Source: Talinum fruticosum
Taxonomy: Eukaryota; Streptophyta; Magnoliopsida; Caryophyllales; Talinaceae
Length of the DNA: 64,000 nt
Assembly: GCA_021018815.1 (NCBI GenBank)
Contig: JAITYX010000032.1
Span: 3,596,001 to 3,660,000, forward strand
Direction of reading: 5' to 3'
The position numbers and the translations under genes were made by a program. The notes under the pieces were generated by a model. The model searched no databases and was not told the origin of the DNA. It saw only the letters and a program-made list of their open reading frames with translations. This document shows positions 1-12,777 of the stretch, one piece after another (positions within the stretch are counted from its first letter, which is position 1; each line of letters begins with the position of its first letter).

Positions 1-1279
1 CCATTCCCGTCCTCGCCGATCTGAAGCAGCTCCATGATCCACAACAAGCTCTCTCTTTTTCTACCACTACGCCCGGATGGGCTTCAAGCACGATTACCCT
101 TCCTACTCTTGCATCCTTTACAAGCTTGCTCGCTCCCGCAACTTCCAGCACATCGACCCGCTTCTTAAATTCATCAGAGACCACAACGTTCGATGCCAGG
201 AGTCGCTCTTTATAGGGTTGATGCGCCACTATGGGCAATGCCAATTGGTTGACAAAGCCATTGAATTGTTTCATCAAATACCCAGCTTCAATTGTGAACG
301 ATCCTTGCAATCTTTCAATACTCTGCTGAACGTGCTTGTTGCGAATGACCGATTTTCCGACGCGATTGATTTGTTTGGGAGGTCGAAAGAATTGGGCTTT
401 AGACCAAATGCCGTTTCTTTCAATATAATGATAAAAGGCTGGTTGGGAAAGGGTGAGTTGAAGAATGCGTGCCAGGTGTTTGATGAAATGCTTGAGAGAG
501 AGGTTCAGCCCAATGTTGTTACTTATAATAGTTTAATTGGGTTTTTGTGTAGGAGGGGTGAGGTGGAGAAGGCTATGAGGCTGTTTGATGACACAACTCG
601 TAAAGGGCATCATCCAAATGCAGTTACATATGCTCTGTTGATGGAAGGTTTGTGTTCCTCGGGGAAGCATAATGAAGCCAAGAAGATGATGTTTGATATG
701 GAATACCGAGGTTGTAAACCACGGCTCGTTAATTTTGGGGTCTTGATGACTGATCTCGCGCAAAGAGGCAAGCTTGATGAAGCTAAATCTTTGCTCCTTG
801 AGATGAAGAAGAAGAAGCTAAAGCCAGATGTGGTCATGTATAACATATTGGTAAATTTTTTGTGCAAGGAAGGAAGAGCAGAGGAAGCTTATAAGGTGCT
901 TGTTGGAATGCAAATTAAAAGTTGTGAGCCCAATGCAGCCACCTATAGGATGCTGGTTGATGGATTTTGCCAAGTTGGTGAATATGAGAGAGGATTGAGT
1001 GTTCTGCATGCCATGCTGATGAGTCGGCACTGTCCGCGTATCGAAAGCTTTAATTGCTTAGTTATAGGCTTGCTGAAGAGGGGAAAGATAGATGATGCAT
1101 GCTTTGTTCTGGAAGAGATGGAAAAGAGGAATATGAGATTTCAACTTGTCTTGTGGGAAGCTCTGGTCAAGGATGTTTGTGGTGCTAGTGATGCTACTGA
1201 TGAACTCGTAAGTGAACTCATCCCTACCCTTTTTAGGCTTACAGAATATCCAGTCCCTCTTCAACTTGTGAAATTTTGA
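1..1279 (+). CDS. P-type pentatricopeptide repeat protein, 5'-partial, with one apparent frameshift
   Basis: This is an RNA-binding PPR protein of the P class, which usually acts in mitochondria or plastids. From memory it is closest to Arabidopsis At1g07740, predicted mitochondrial. From the ATG at 77 the frame reads 400 codons without introns. At least eight 35-residue motifs follow one another, with typical openings such as SFNTLLNVL, VSFNIMIKGW, VTYNSLIGFLC, MYNILVNFLC and TYRMLVDGFC. That ATG is not the real start: the family's upstream sequence (DLKQLHDPQQAL) is present from base 3 in another frame, and the two frames would join if the T5 run at 56-60 had one more T. The true N-terminus with its targeting peptide lies before the window. 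The tail after about residue 370 is not one I can match to the family. Function in RNA processing is inferred from family only. Confidence 0.9.
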
Positions 1280-1950
1280 GTGGTGTTTGATGTTATGATA
1301 ATCAATCATTCAAAATCTTTTGGGAAGGAAGGATGTGAAGTTCTGTTGAAGTTCATATTCTCTTTCAGAAGTTCACTTTGCCTTCAATTTCTGGCTTGTG
1401 ATTTTCAGAAGGTAGTAACTGAGTTAAATTGTGATCCACCAGAGAACAGCTTATGTGACATGACTAATCTTTAAGGCTTCAGAGTCAGATCAGTTGAGGT
1501 GACTGCAATATGGGCTTGCTCTTAGGCTTTATGGAATCATTGTTTGGTGGGCCTTGCCCAGTTTCTGAATTGATAGTCATATCCAGTTATACTGTTTGGA
1601 CTCTGATTCTGCAGCATAAAGGTCCAGCTGGATTTTTTTGAAGTGACAGTGAATTGGTCTCAGCTGTTAACACCTAAAAATCAAACCCAAAAGAGAAAAA
1701 GAAAAAGGGGGGTGATCAATTTTTTAAGGTAGATTCTGAGGTTTAGGTTTCCCAGTTCTAACCAATACACCACAAGATCAGTAGAAGGTGCAGCAACAAC
1801 TACTCCAATCCATCAACTCCATCATATTAATTCTTCATCATCTCTTGTTTGCCTGTATATATAAATTCAAATGGGACACTCCAAATTCATCAGCCAATCA
1901 ACAAAAACATCAAATCAGCTGTTTAGTTCCCATTCAAAAACTCAAAAGAG
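1280..1950. other. PPR-dirigent intergenic region
   Basis: This holds the 3' end of the PPR transcript and the promoter and 5' leader of the dirigent gene. A purine-rich A/G stretch lies at about 1685-1710. No further coding region is supported. Confidence 0.6.
1856..1865 (+). promoter_or_regulatory. TATA box of the dirigent gene
   Basis: TATATATAAA lies 86 bases before the dirigent ATG, a normal distance for a plant TATA box with a short leader. It is a match by eye only. Confidence 0.6.
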
Positions 1951-2931
1951 ATGGCAACTTACAAGTCATCATCAGCTTCCTTATTGAAGACCCATATCTT
2001 CCAACTTATGCTAGCCCTCCTTATCACATTTGCCTCATCAGCTCGTATCCTCGATGAAGTGGTCCCTCCTGTTGCTGAGCCAGATGCCCCAGCTTCTGAC
2101 GTGGCCCCTGCTGTTGCGATTGCTCCAGGAGGTGGAGCAACCCTTCCTGGAGGTGGAGCCACTGGTGCAGCCACCGGCCCTGGTGGTGCAGCTGGTGTTG
2201 CCACCGCCCCAGGTGGTGGTGCAGCAACCGGTGATGTGACAGATGGGGCCCACCCTGAATTGACCTTTTTCTTGCATGACATCCTTGGAGGATCCAATCC
2301 TTCAGCCAAAGCCATCACTGGCATTGTCACCAACCCTGCTGTTAGTGGCCAAGTCCCCTTTGCTAAGCCTAATGGCGCAGTCCTCCCCACCAACAACGGA
2401 GTCCCTCAGAACAACGGCAACAATGGGATTATCAACAATAACAACGTCCCATTCCTCACTGGGCTCGGTGGGATGAACCCTAATGTGATGCAGAACAATG
2501 GGAACAACTTCATTGGAGGTTATGGGTTCCCTGTTGTTAATGGGGCTCAGCTCTCTGCGGGGACCACCCTGGAGAACCTCATGTTCGGGACAATGATGGC
2601 AATTGATGATCAGCTTACTGAGGGGCATGATCTTAGCTCGGGAATGGTGGGCAAGGCCCAAGGGTTTTACATATACAGCTCAGAGGATGGGAAATCTCAG
2701 ACTATGGCGTTCACTGCCATGTTCCAAGAAGGTGGATATGTCGACAGTATCAACTTCTTCGGGGTTCATCAGACATCTGTTTCTGAGTCCTGGTTAGCAG
2801 TCATGGGAGGGACTGGGAAGTATGTGAATGCCAAGGGATTTGCTATTGTTAAGACACTTCCACCGGTGGGTCAGCAGGAAACTGATGGAATTGAGACAGT
2901 GCTTCAGTTCACCGTCTACCTTACCTACTAG
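1951..2931 (+). CDS. Dirigent protein of the ESB1/DIR10 (DIR-e) type
   Basis: An intact intronless gene for a 326-residue secreted protein. Residues 1-31 form a signal peptide (hydrophobic LMLALLITFASS, then cleavage). Residues about 38-95 are a Pro/Gly/Ala-rich linker built on GGGAT and PGGGA repeats. The dirigent beta-barrel runs from about 103 (FFLHDILGG) to the C-terminus (VLQFTVYLTY), with GTTLENLMFGT at 204-214 and AQGFYIYSSEDG at 236-247. An Asn-rich insert at about 148-187 interrupts the barrel. This architecture is that of Arabidopsis ESB1/DIR10 and its relatives (DIR16, 18, 24, 25), which help pattern Casparian-strip lignin in the endodermal wall. The length is closer to the shorter paralogues than to ESB1 itself, so exact orthology is open. 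The start is the first ATG after a TATA box and gives the signal peptide. Confidence 0.93.
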   Translation: MATYKSSSASLLKTHIFQLMLALLITFASSARILDEVVPPVAEPDAPASDVAPAVAIAPGGGATLPGGGATGAATGPGGAAGVATAPGGGAATGDVTDGAHPELTFFLHDILGGSNPSAKAITGIVTNPAVSGQVPFAKPNGAVLPTNNGVPQNNGNNGIINNNNVPFLTGLGGMNPNVMQNNGNNFIGGYGFPVVNGAQLSAGTTLENLMFGTMMAIDDQLTEGHDLSSGMVGKAQGFYIYSSEDGKSQTMAFTAMFQEGGYVDSINFFGVHQTSVSESWLAVMGGTGKYVNAKGFAIVKTLPPVGQQETDGIETVLQFTVYLTY

Positions 2932-3910
2932 TATGCTCAAGAGAATGTAATTGACTTGTCTTTTGATTTTAGTCTTGTTGATCTTGGACGTGTAGTGTAA
3001 ATCGCATTTGAGTGCTGTGAAATCTCGGTGCCTCCTTGTAGCTAATCTGTATCTTATGGAGTAAAGCACAGGAATTTGTTCCAACTTTGGAGCTTTTATC
3101 TTATAAACTGCAATCATCTTTCCAATATAATTATAGCAATTACGAATTATCCAAGCAGGACATAGAAAAATATTAAGGCTTTGAGTTTGAAGGCAACCTT
3201 GGCCAAACTTCTGAGGCTTTGATTCCAGGAAGGTAGTGCTAAGATTCGAAGTTACATGCAAAAGTCAGTTTTGAGTCAGGTTTGAGTTACTAAGATTCGG
3301 GTGAGTTTTGTTTTTGGTTTCGGTTTTGGGTTTGGGTTTGTTGATGTTTGCTCAATAAGCTTGCCTTGTGAAGAAAAAACACTTTGGTGGAAAATGTTCA
3401 AAACAGGTTTGGGTCATCTCGATTGAGCTATTCAAATGTCGGGTCGAATTTTTTGTCGGGTCTAGCTACGACCCAATTATAATGAATCACAATACATATA
3501 TATGTATGCGCTTCAAAAAAAAAAATTTCTTACATAACCATAAAGAATTAGAAGGTGAAATTAAGAAATTATGTGATTTTGTAATTTTTTTTAAAAAAAG
3601 TCAAAACTTTACGATGGTTCATTTCACTATTTGGCATTGTTAACTAATTACATTACTTATTACCGTTCCTTACAAATAACAGCAAATTAAACCAATTCTT
3701 ACACAGTTTTTTACAACCTTTCACTAATGACAGCAAAAATTGACCATCTACAGTTAAAACTTCACGTTTAAACGAGCAGGACATAAGTGGCCCTGTCCTT
3801 CGAGAAGGAGAGGGTGGGAGAATAATGATGTAAGAATTATTGCAGAAGAGGATTTCATGACTTTTTGGCCGTTGAAGAAGCGAACACTTGTAAGGAAAGG
3901 ACATGAGTGG

Positions 3911-3932
3911 TGATGATGATGATGATGATGAT
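3911..3932. repeat. (TGA)n microsatellite
   Basis: About seven uninterrupted trinucleotide units. Read on the minus strand it would encode poly-His, but in an open frame with no other protein-like feature. Confidence 0.9.
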
Positions 3933-4944
3933 ACTTTGATAAGACTTTGATTTGAGGCTCAATCATAAGGCGATTAGTTAACCCCAGAGTACAAAAACAC
4001 GGCCGTTTCGATCTGGATTTATGTGGAACAACAAGGTTATATGTGATGAAAATGAGAAGACAAAAAAAAAAAAAAAGGAAAAGTAGCATGTGATGTGATT
4101 CACCTTGAATAAATTTACAATCCCAGATTTCCTTTTCCTCCAACCCAACCAACCACCATCCCTTTCACACCTCTTCTTGTCTTGGACCCCCTCCCTCTAA
4201 CTTCTTCTCTCTCTCATCTCATCGATCTTTGTCACATATGTTAACATGAACAACCCACGCCCACGGGTGTACTCATGTGAAAATTTATCTCAAACTTTTG
4301 ATGTTTTATGTTTATCCATCTTAAAAAATCTACAACAGTATTTCGAACAGGGGTGAGCGACTTCAGACACCATTTCCTAACACAAGAGCACTGAATTTAA
4401 ACATGTTTGACCAATTTATGAATTTTAAAAACCTAAAGTGAAACCTAATCGAACCTCGTTTGAGTGGTTTCGAATTTCATGAACTTGAACCCGAAACACA
4501 TGACCCGATTTCGATACTAAGGTACCATGTTCATATCATTATTATATCATAAAACATTAAAAAAAAAATTGAGGGTGCTTACTAATATTAGCTAGTATTT
4601 TTTAATTAATTGTGGGTTGGGCCTCATATTAAAATATGAAAAGTTAAAATCATTCGGATCTTATATTAAAAACTAAAAAGACTAAAAATCTAAAACATTG
4701 TTAACAATTCTCATATTTTGGGCCTATTCGAAATTACATGAAAAACGAAATCTATTTATATTTATGTTCGTTTATGTTTGTTTGTTTTTTATTTTAACAA
4801 CTCATATTTTTTTTATATATTCTTTTATGTTCGTTTGTTTCTACTCTTTTATGTTTGTTTGTTTGTTTTTTATTTATTTTTATGTACGTTTTACATATAA
4901 TTTCACAAAAGCCCTACATCTCATCCCCAAATCCCCTCCCTCCA

Positions 4945-4976
4945 CCAACCAACCAACCAACCAACCAACCAACCAA
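4945..4976. repeat. (CCAA)8 microsatellite
   Basis: Eight perfect tetranucleotide units directly before a purine-rich segment. No coding context. Confidence 0.95.
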
Positions 4977-7900
4977 AGAGGGGGAAGGGGGTGTTTGAAA
5001 CTACTTACCATATAATATGACCACTCATGGGTTTATCATATATTATAAATAAATGATTTAATGTATAGAGAATAAATTTAATGCAAATCCAATATTCCAA
5101 CCCCCTTGAAATGAAAGGTGGCCTTTTCTACTTAGTTCTGGTATATTTTCCACATTTTCTAGCGGTCCAAAAGAATTTGATTAATCAAGTCAAAGAAAAA
5201 TAAAGTAAAGAAGAAGTGCTACCAAACACAACCCAACAGGAAAAACAAAAAAAGGAAAAAAGAGCAAAAGGAAAGGGAATGAAGAGAAGAATATTATTGA
5301 ATCATCAATTAATTTCGAGAAATGGTATATTATTTTCGCTTGCTTCCAAGAAACCCTGTCATAGAATCAACACAACATTCTTCTTTTTTCTTTTTTTTCT
5401 GGCTTTGAGATCATCTTATGATGGTGACTCCAAAAGGCATATAAACATGAAATGGGAGGCAAAGGGATAAGTTGTGCCCCCACACCCCCACCCCTTTCAA
5501 CAAATTTGTTCTCTTTAATATTTTGGACCCTTCTTTGTTGTAAAAAATTCAAAAACATATGTTATTATTCTCCCCCAAAAACATACGTTATTGCTTAAAT
5601 TTATTAAAATTAAAAAAGTGGACTCGAGACTTGAGAGTATGTATATGTGAGTAGATAGATATGTTACTACTATACATTAAAGGGTGTCGATCTAGGCTTC
5701 GGGTTAAAGGAATGACTTTGATTTTCAAGCTAAATATACTCGATATCTATAGCACCCCAATTACTTTAGAATTATTCATTCTTAGGAATGTTAAATAATA
5801 AATTTGGTTGATTGTTAATGTTGATAAAATTTTCAAAAGTTGAATTATTGTTAAGATTTAGAGTTTAAATTCCGTTTATATCAACCTTTGCATCATATAT
5901 AAAAAAAAGGTAAAATAATTGTTAAATGGGATGACTATTTGTGATTGTGACGAATTTTATGATATAAACGGATTGTTGGTGTTTGGCCGGTTGATATTAT
6001 GGATTAATGATTTGGGTTCTTCTTCTTGTTGTGTTTAAATTCTGATGGAGATGAAATTAAAATTTTCTCTGATTTTTAACCTGAGTTGGTGTTCTTTTGT
6101 TGGGTTGATTACAACGACGTATATTTTTGATTTAGTATGGGTGTGTTAATTATTTTGCTTCAATTTAGGAGTGCAGACATGCCAATTATATGGTAATTAG
6201 AAATTTATTTCTAATATATGGAGTACAATGCACTTCATTATACTAGTTGCATTACCTAATTTTTTACAAGTTTAAATAATATTAGAAAAAATATCAAATA
6301 AACTATAATAAATATTACAAACACAAATAAATTTCTTCTGTATTTTTATGATCTCATTTTTTCTCTTCTTGAGAAGAATTACTAACAGAGAGACCGAGAG
6401 AGAACTATGGCATGTTCTTTTCACGTTATCATAAATAAGTTATTGTTGATCGGTGTTGATCGGTGTTGATAAGTACAACTAATGAGTGTTGATGAGCATG
6501 ATCAATCAATGCAGTGAGTGCTAAATATTAAAAAATTATCACTATAAAATATAACTAAATATCGATCAATTTTAATTAAATATTGATTAATAATATTAAA
6601 TACGATGATAAATACTTAGAATAAGTTAAAAAAGGATATGCTTTAAGTTATACGATTATAGTTATAATTATTAGTAAGGCAAAAATGAGCTAAACTTTGT
6701 TATAAACTTACAAAGAAACCTAGTAAGTGGTGATTAAGTGCAATGCTTTAAGGACAAGAGATTCAAATTCAAACAAATTGGCAATTTAAAGTTGCTGACA
6801 TTTTTTTCTAAATGGGAAAAAAAAAAGTGAAAGTATATTCAAATATAAACCTGCTCCCAATGAGAGAAAAAAAAAGGGATGAAAGAAAAGTGAAGTCAAG
6901 TGAGTCATGCATAGACTAGAGCACAAAAAATTGAACCTTGTCTACTTTGTTTATGACCCTGCAAAATGTACATGGAGCGCATTGTTGTTGTACTATAGAA
7001 AGTACGGTTGTTGGTCCGAAGGAGTTAGGTCTTTTACAAGTTTAAGGTCAATGTCCTTTTGAACTAAGCAACGGAACAATTCACTTGGTTGGTAGTATAA
7101 ACACTTAAAGAACAAAAAGAAATCAGATAAAGAAAACCTTAGGTAGGGATTTACCAAGCTAACATGCCAACAATCTTAATTACATGTTTTTACACTATTC
7201 ACAACCGAGTTAAATTAGGAAATCGATGCGGTTCAAACCACCTAAGCCTTCTTTCGAAGGTCATTAAGCTAACTCAATTGAATTAATTGTTATTCTCACA
7301 CAATCAAAACCAGAGAATTACATGATTATCGACTCTTCCCTTAATAACAACCTAAATTATTCTCATATCTAAGTTGTAATCATCCAACAAGTTGAAGTAG
7401 AACTAAGTCTCTTCTCTCGAAGTCTACTCAATTCCCAAAAACAATAAAGGTAGGATTCTCTCGAACCTCACACCAATTCACAAGTATCAACAAGTCGGAA
7501 ATTCATCAAAAATTACAAATTAGTATCAAAGCATAAATTACGATTAAACTAGTATATTAGTGGCAAATCCCCAACCTAAATTGGAAATTTAGCCACACAT
7601 ATTCATGGCATTTGATAGCAGATTGAGGAATGAAGACTGAAAAGAATGCAAGATGGAAGTAGAGAGAAGAATAATAATACCGTAAACTTGAATTAACTTG
7701 CGATTAAATAAAAATAACTCCAAACTTTGATCCCTTAACAATGGAAATAAGTGCTTACAAGTAGAGAGAAACTAGCCTAGAAAACGCAGCCTAAAAAGTC
7801 TGTTTGAAAATTAACAGTTTCGGAATAAAATGTGCGTAAAAACGAAAACCGCCGATTGGCACAACCGAGTCTTGAAACCGTGCTTAACCCGTGCAAGCTC

Positions 7901-8873
7901 ACGACTTCTTCAATTAAATCCCAAATTCCTAGCATGGCCTATGCTGACTTTGGCATTGCTTGTGCTCGACCTCTTACGCTTCAGACACGACTTGTGCTAG
8001 GTCTTCTTTTCCTTCTTTTCTTCGATGCAGCCAGTGCTACAACTTGTGCTAACTTGGCTTGACCTCTTTCTTCGCTCTCCGACCTTCTATGGCCTCCCGC
8101 TCTTTTCCTTAGCACTTTGAAAGATGTATTCTTCATCATAATAGGCGGGATTACCTCAAAAACATAGAAATTCGCACACTTTAATCATAAATGAAGAAAG
8201 TAACCGAAATCAAATAAGAATTTAGGTGAGAAGGCCTTTGAAGTGTCGAAATTAGCCAATAAGAGAATGGAAAAGCACGTAAAATTCCAGTTTATCACGC
8301 ATGCTCAAATAATGTTTCCATCATTCACTCAATTTATTTATTAAACTTTTATATATTTATGTTTTATTAATTCAACCGAATAATTCATATAAGTTCACGA
8401 GATTTTATCTGAAAATTAATTTATAATAGAAGGACTAACCGACAAACATGTCAATATGCTAAAGATGTCTTTAATTTGTCAATTGTGAGACTTCTCCACT
8501 TTTAAAACTCCGACAAAATTTCCATTGGATCATTGACATGCTTTTATTTTCTCCTATGAATAGGAATAGGTCTCTTTATAGGGATTTCTTTTTTGATATA
8601 GTCTCGTATGCACTCCTTTTGCATCACAACTTTAAACAATCAAGGGGAAATTCTATATGATTGTATTTTTGCTTTGTTTAATTTTCTCCTTTTTCTCAAA
8701 TTCAATCAATTATTTAAATGTAGAATATTTCAAAAATAACACGTTGATAAATATGTAACTAGCAAACTGATACTTAGGTTGAAATTTACATACAATAACA
8801 TAACATATCCCAAAATTAATTCATCAAACCACTACTTAATCATTGAAACAAGAAAAGAGTTAACTAATTTAAC

Positions 8874-10230
8874 TTAGTAGTTGAAGTCAAATGTCGACGA
8901 ACTCGATAACGAAGACGATGAAGTTGATGAGCTAGAGGTTGGAGACGGCCATAACTGGGCATTCTTCACCTTAGAAACACATGTTAATACGTCTAATGGA
9001 GTCACATTTCCGATAACGGTCACTTTCTTGGTCTCCAAATCTATACTATATGATGTTACTCCTGCCAAAAAAAAAAAAAATGGACCACCTTATTTACTAT
9101 TTCAACTGCAAGTAACTATTATTAACTTTTCTCTCTGAATTATTAAACAAGAAAAAGCGATAAAATAGCAGGGAATAATATTTATCATTAAGTGTAGCTA
9201 GCTAGACTTACCTTCCATTTTTGACAGGTATTTTCTGAGCTTGGCTTCACAGCCTCTACATTTACAGTGCAATGATACCTTCAATACCACCACCTGCATA
9301 TACATATATAAATATATATAATTACTACAGTCAAAACAAGAATTTACTACTGCAATGAAATAAAAAATGACTGCAAGATTCTTATTTCTTCCCATTGCAT
9401 ATACAGTATAAATTAAATACTACTGACACTCGAAGAACTAACCCTATATGATTATACAAATAATAAAATCCATCATATAATCAGATTCCCGTTACCAAAA
9501 GCATCAACACCATTAGCATAGTAATTAAGAAAATTAATTACCTGGTCTCGAGATGAAGGAGAAGAGTACGATTTTACAACAGTAGAATTTTTGTACCCAT
9601 ACTTTTCTGACTACTACTTGTGTTCCTCTGCTCCCTTTGCTTATTAGTGCTGCTGCTGTAAGACTTAACCATCTTTTTCTTGTCTGCATCCGTCAAGGAC
9701 CCGAGCCGGGCGGCCCCGGTGCTCCGGCTCTTGGTCAATTCTCTCTCCTTTGACCGGACCACGGGGGTGTCACTGCTGGGTACCAAGGCCAGGGACTTGT
9801 TTTGGGTGGAGTAGTTTTCAGACTCTGAAACTGAGTCCAAGAATGGAGAGTCACCCAGGAGGTACCTGGAGGAGTGCCCTGTGGGATCAGGGCTACTATC
9901 TCTTTTACCATAAATGAATCTATCGCGGCCGAGATCGGAGACATCAGCGGAGCTCTTGCGCCTGAGGGAGGAGGGCCGAGGAGTGAAGGGGAGCTCGGAG
10001 ATGCAAGGGGCTAGTCTAGAATTAGAGGAAGAATAACTGTGGTTAAGATTATTATTATTGTTATTATGATTGGAGAAGGGTTTGTAAGGATCACGAAGGC
10101 GATGATGATGGAGGGGTTTGGAGCCGCTTCGAACCATGGAGCGGAGGTCGGTGCTCGAGCAGATGGCTGTGGAGGCTGGGGAGGCGCAGAACAAGTCTAT
10201 GCTTTTCATGTTCTTCATTTTCATGGGCAT
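8874..10230 (-). CDS. NaKR-like heavy-metal-associated (HMA) protein, three exons, one apparent frameshift
   Basis: A member of the sodium-potassium-root-defective/copper-chaperone-like family (Arabidopsis NaKR1-3 and At2g28660). Exon 1 is 10230-9542 (donor CCAG|GTAATT), exon 2 is 9293-9212 (acceptor TATGCAG), exon 3 is 9061-8874 (acceptor TTGGCAG), ending FDFNY-stop. Exon 1 starts with MKSIDLFCASPASTAICSS, the family N-terminus, then a basic Ser-rich disordered region. Exons 2 and 3 encode the HMA domain: VVVLKVSLHC, then GVTSYSIDLETKKVTVIG and VSKVKNAQLWP, then a Ser-rich tail. The metal loop reads HCKCRGCE, apparently two residues longer than the usual HC-x-x-C. Exon 1 runs to a stop at about 9574 unless one base is added in the A5/T5 run at 9588-9592; the restored frame reads VVKSYSSPSSRDQ into exon 2. 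NaKR1 binds metal and affects phloem ion transport and flowering, but the role here is inference. Four ATGs are clustered at the start; I use the first. Confidence 0.85.
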
Positions 10231-11385
10231 TTTCTTTAGTTTTATGGTGAAGCAGGAGGTGTGGAATTTGCAGGGAAGAGAGAGAGTGAGGGATGGTGGA
10301 GAGGAGGGGGAAGAAAGAGGTTTCTAAAAGGGAGGCTGCTGCTTGTTCTGCTTTTAAAGAAGGGGAGGAGTTGGGGAAGAAGGGGGAGGGCAGTGGGGGT
10401 ATATTAGGTATTTAGGTTAATATAATTTTGAGGATTAAAGATATTAATGTGGGGTCCAATACCATGGTTTTATGAGAATTTTGACTCCCCATTGGAATGT
10501 CTTGTAGGAGCTATAGAGCTACAAGGGTAACCCTGGGAAAAAAAAATTCAAACAAATGAATTATCATAGATTTATGTAATATCATCATAGAGTTTTGATA
10601 TACTTCAAAAGAAGTTATACCATTTTTTTAATCAACTTCATTTGGTGTATTATTTTATGTTGAGTTCTAAAATAGAAATTTTCCTTTTTAACGATGTTAT
10701 AAAGTTTTTATTCGTATGTTTTATTAGTAGGAAAGAAAAATTATATTTGATTTTAATTATACCTAAAATAGTATAATACAACCAAACCAAGTATCATTTA
10801 GCATGAGATGTTTATACGTAATAGTACCGATTGATCTTAATAGTTTTTGAAAAGGTCGATATGCCAAATTATAAATTGGAAAGTTCTTTTCGTATTTGAA
10901 CCGTGAGATTATATAACTAAAGATTATGCCCTTTAAGAACGAATTCTTATACATGTGAAACAAAACATATATAATAATTGTATTTTGAAATAACACACGT
11001 TAAATTTCAACGGATTCTGTGTAATATTTTTAAACTCCACAAATAAATCTAGAAATAGTAGATAGACTAAAACCCATGACTAAAACCACTATTATATCCC
11101 ATGCTTAATTAAAGAATGACTTTGACATGAAATTAAAATTCCCTAATAATTTCCCATTGTGATTTATGATCTTCTCTTGAGTGAAGGTAGCTTTCAATAG
11201 CAACTTGTGCCAAACTTTAATGTCATTTGTCATGTAAATCAATTTGAAATTAACTTTAATTTGGGTGATACATTAATTTGGGTGCAAAGTACCACTATTA
11301 TGGGAGGTGTTTTCAACCCTAACTAACTAATCTTATCATAATCATACATATTAATTAACTTTTAACACTTGTAATATATAAATTA

Positions 11386-11390
<5 letters not shown>

Positions 11391-11417
<27 letters not shown>
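11391..11417. repeat. (TA)n microsatellite
   Basis: Uninterrupted TA dinucleotides over 27 bases in gene-free DNA. Confidence 0.95.
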
Positions 11418-12710
11418 TCTCTTGATTTTTCAAGGGCCTACACACAAATTTAATTAATACTTAATAATAATTCAATCCTGATTAGCTTTAATCCTTGAAA
11501 GGAGCATATGATTTATCTCGACCTTCAATGTTGTACCCTAGCCTTTTCTGCTTGAGGGGACAATAAAGTTGTCATTTCTCATTATTTTTTTGGACCAACA
11601 TCATTACATTGCATTTTTACCACTAATTAATCGTACGAGCTGGAATTTTGTGTGACTTTCTCACATCCAAATACCTAACTTATCATTAACATATCATTGT
11701 TTGGAAAAGCTTTCAGAGCTAAGAAATTTACCCTAGAGGAATTTACCTTTTCTTTCATTCGTTGGCTGATTTTAGTGTTTTATCGGTATTAACTTTAACA
11801 TCGATATCTATATCAACGTCTGTCTGTTTAACTTACTGTTTGAAACTTATTTCTTTTAAATAAAATTTTGAGTTTAAGCCACGGATGAAAGGCAACTACG
11901 AGTCATGTGCTATAAACGGAGCAAGGCGATGCAAATAGAATAAATTTGACTTGATTTTTAATATTACGGGCTCATCCAAAACATAAAATTTAGTTCATGG
12001 CGTTCCTTTAATACAAGCTTTGGCTTCAACCTTACCTCGGTTTAAGTTTTACAGTATAAATGAAGAAAATCTAGAGAAAATGTTTATTATTTTATTTAAT
12101 TTAAGCAAAAGATTAATGCCATTGGGCATCAGCGAGCAGCTGCAAAAGCTTATGAATTGGATATAGTAATATCGTATAAATCGATATATTATTAATTTTT
12201 TTAAAAATTTAAAAAAACTTATTGTTTCAGAATGGTCCAAAGAATTGCTTTAGTTTGGATCTTCCCTGATATGTTTACCCAAATTCTATCCCCTGTTCAA
12301 GCAAACAGATTAAAATAAATCCACCTGCATAAAGACATCGGGAGGATTTCAAGTTTATTGCAGAGGATTTTTATTTTTATTTTTTTGCATGCAACTGGAA
12401 GTTGTATAATAATGATAACCCTTTTTTCCTTTAAAAAATGTCTATTTAGGACCCTACAGATCAAATGTTATTTGAAATCTTGTAAAATTATTATGTATTT
12501 TTAGGAGTTTATTATTTTACATGTGTTACGTGTATATATTTATCATATAATTTAAAAATTTTACTTATATACTATGTTTTTAGGATCATTTTTTTTCTAA
12601 TTTCATTGACAGTGTGTACAAGTTTATTTCATACAAATTCACTTCTCCTTTTTTAAGTGCAACTTGAAATCGGTAATAAACAAAGTGGGAATTGATAAAT
12701 CTATCAAATG

Positions 12711-12713
<3 letters not shown>

Positions 12714-12776
<63 letters not shown>
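12714..12776. repeat. (TA)n microsatellite, longest in window
   Basis: About 31 perfect dinucleotide units. On the minus strand it produces an artificial Tyr-Ile repeat open frame that should not be taken as a gene. Confidence 0.95.

Positions 12777-12777
<1 letters not shown>

Larger units (their letters stand above)
2932..8873. other. Gene-poor intergenic region between dirigent and NaKR-like genes
   Basis: About 5.9 kb of AT-rich DNA with no supported gene. The first 200-300 bases are dirigent 3' sequence. It contains simple repeats at 3911-3932 and 4945-4976. A stretch at about 7060-8200 has a richer composition and the look of a dispersed repeat (many short CAA- and CTC-rich words), but I see no coding domain or clear terminal repeats in it. 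Short open frames here have no protein-like features. Confidence 0.5.

Noticed and set aside
1959..2396. 145-codon minus-strand frame opposite the dirigent gene
   Set aside because: It mirrors the Gly/Ala/Pro-rich repeats of the real gene on the other strand.
3754..4152. 132-codon minus-strand frame with poly-His
   Set aside because: Poly-His is the (TGA)n microsatellite; there is no splice partner or domain.
9574..10230. Exon 1 of the NaKR-like gene as a complete 218-residue single-exon protein
   Set aside because: The HMA exons follow with correct splice sites and phase; the stop is explained by a single homopolymer base.
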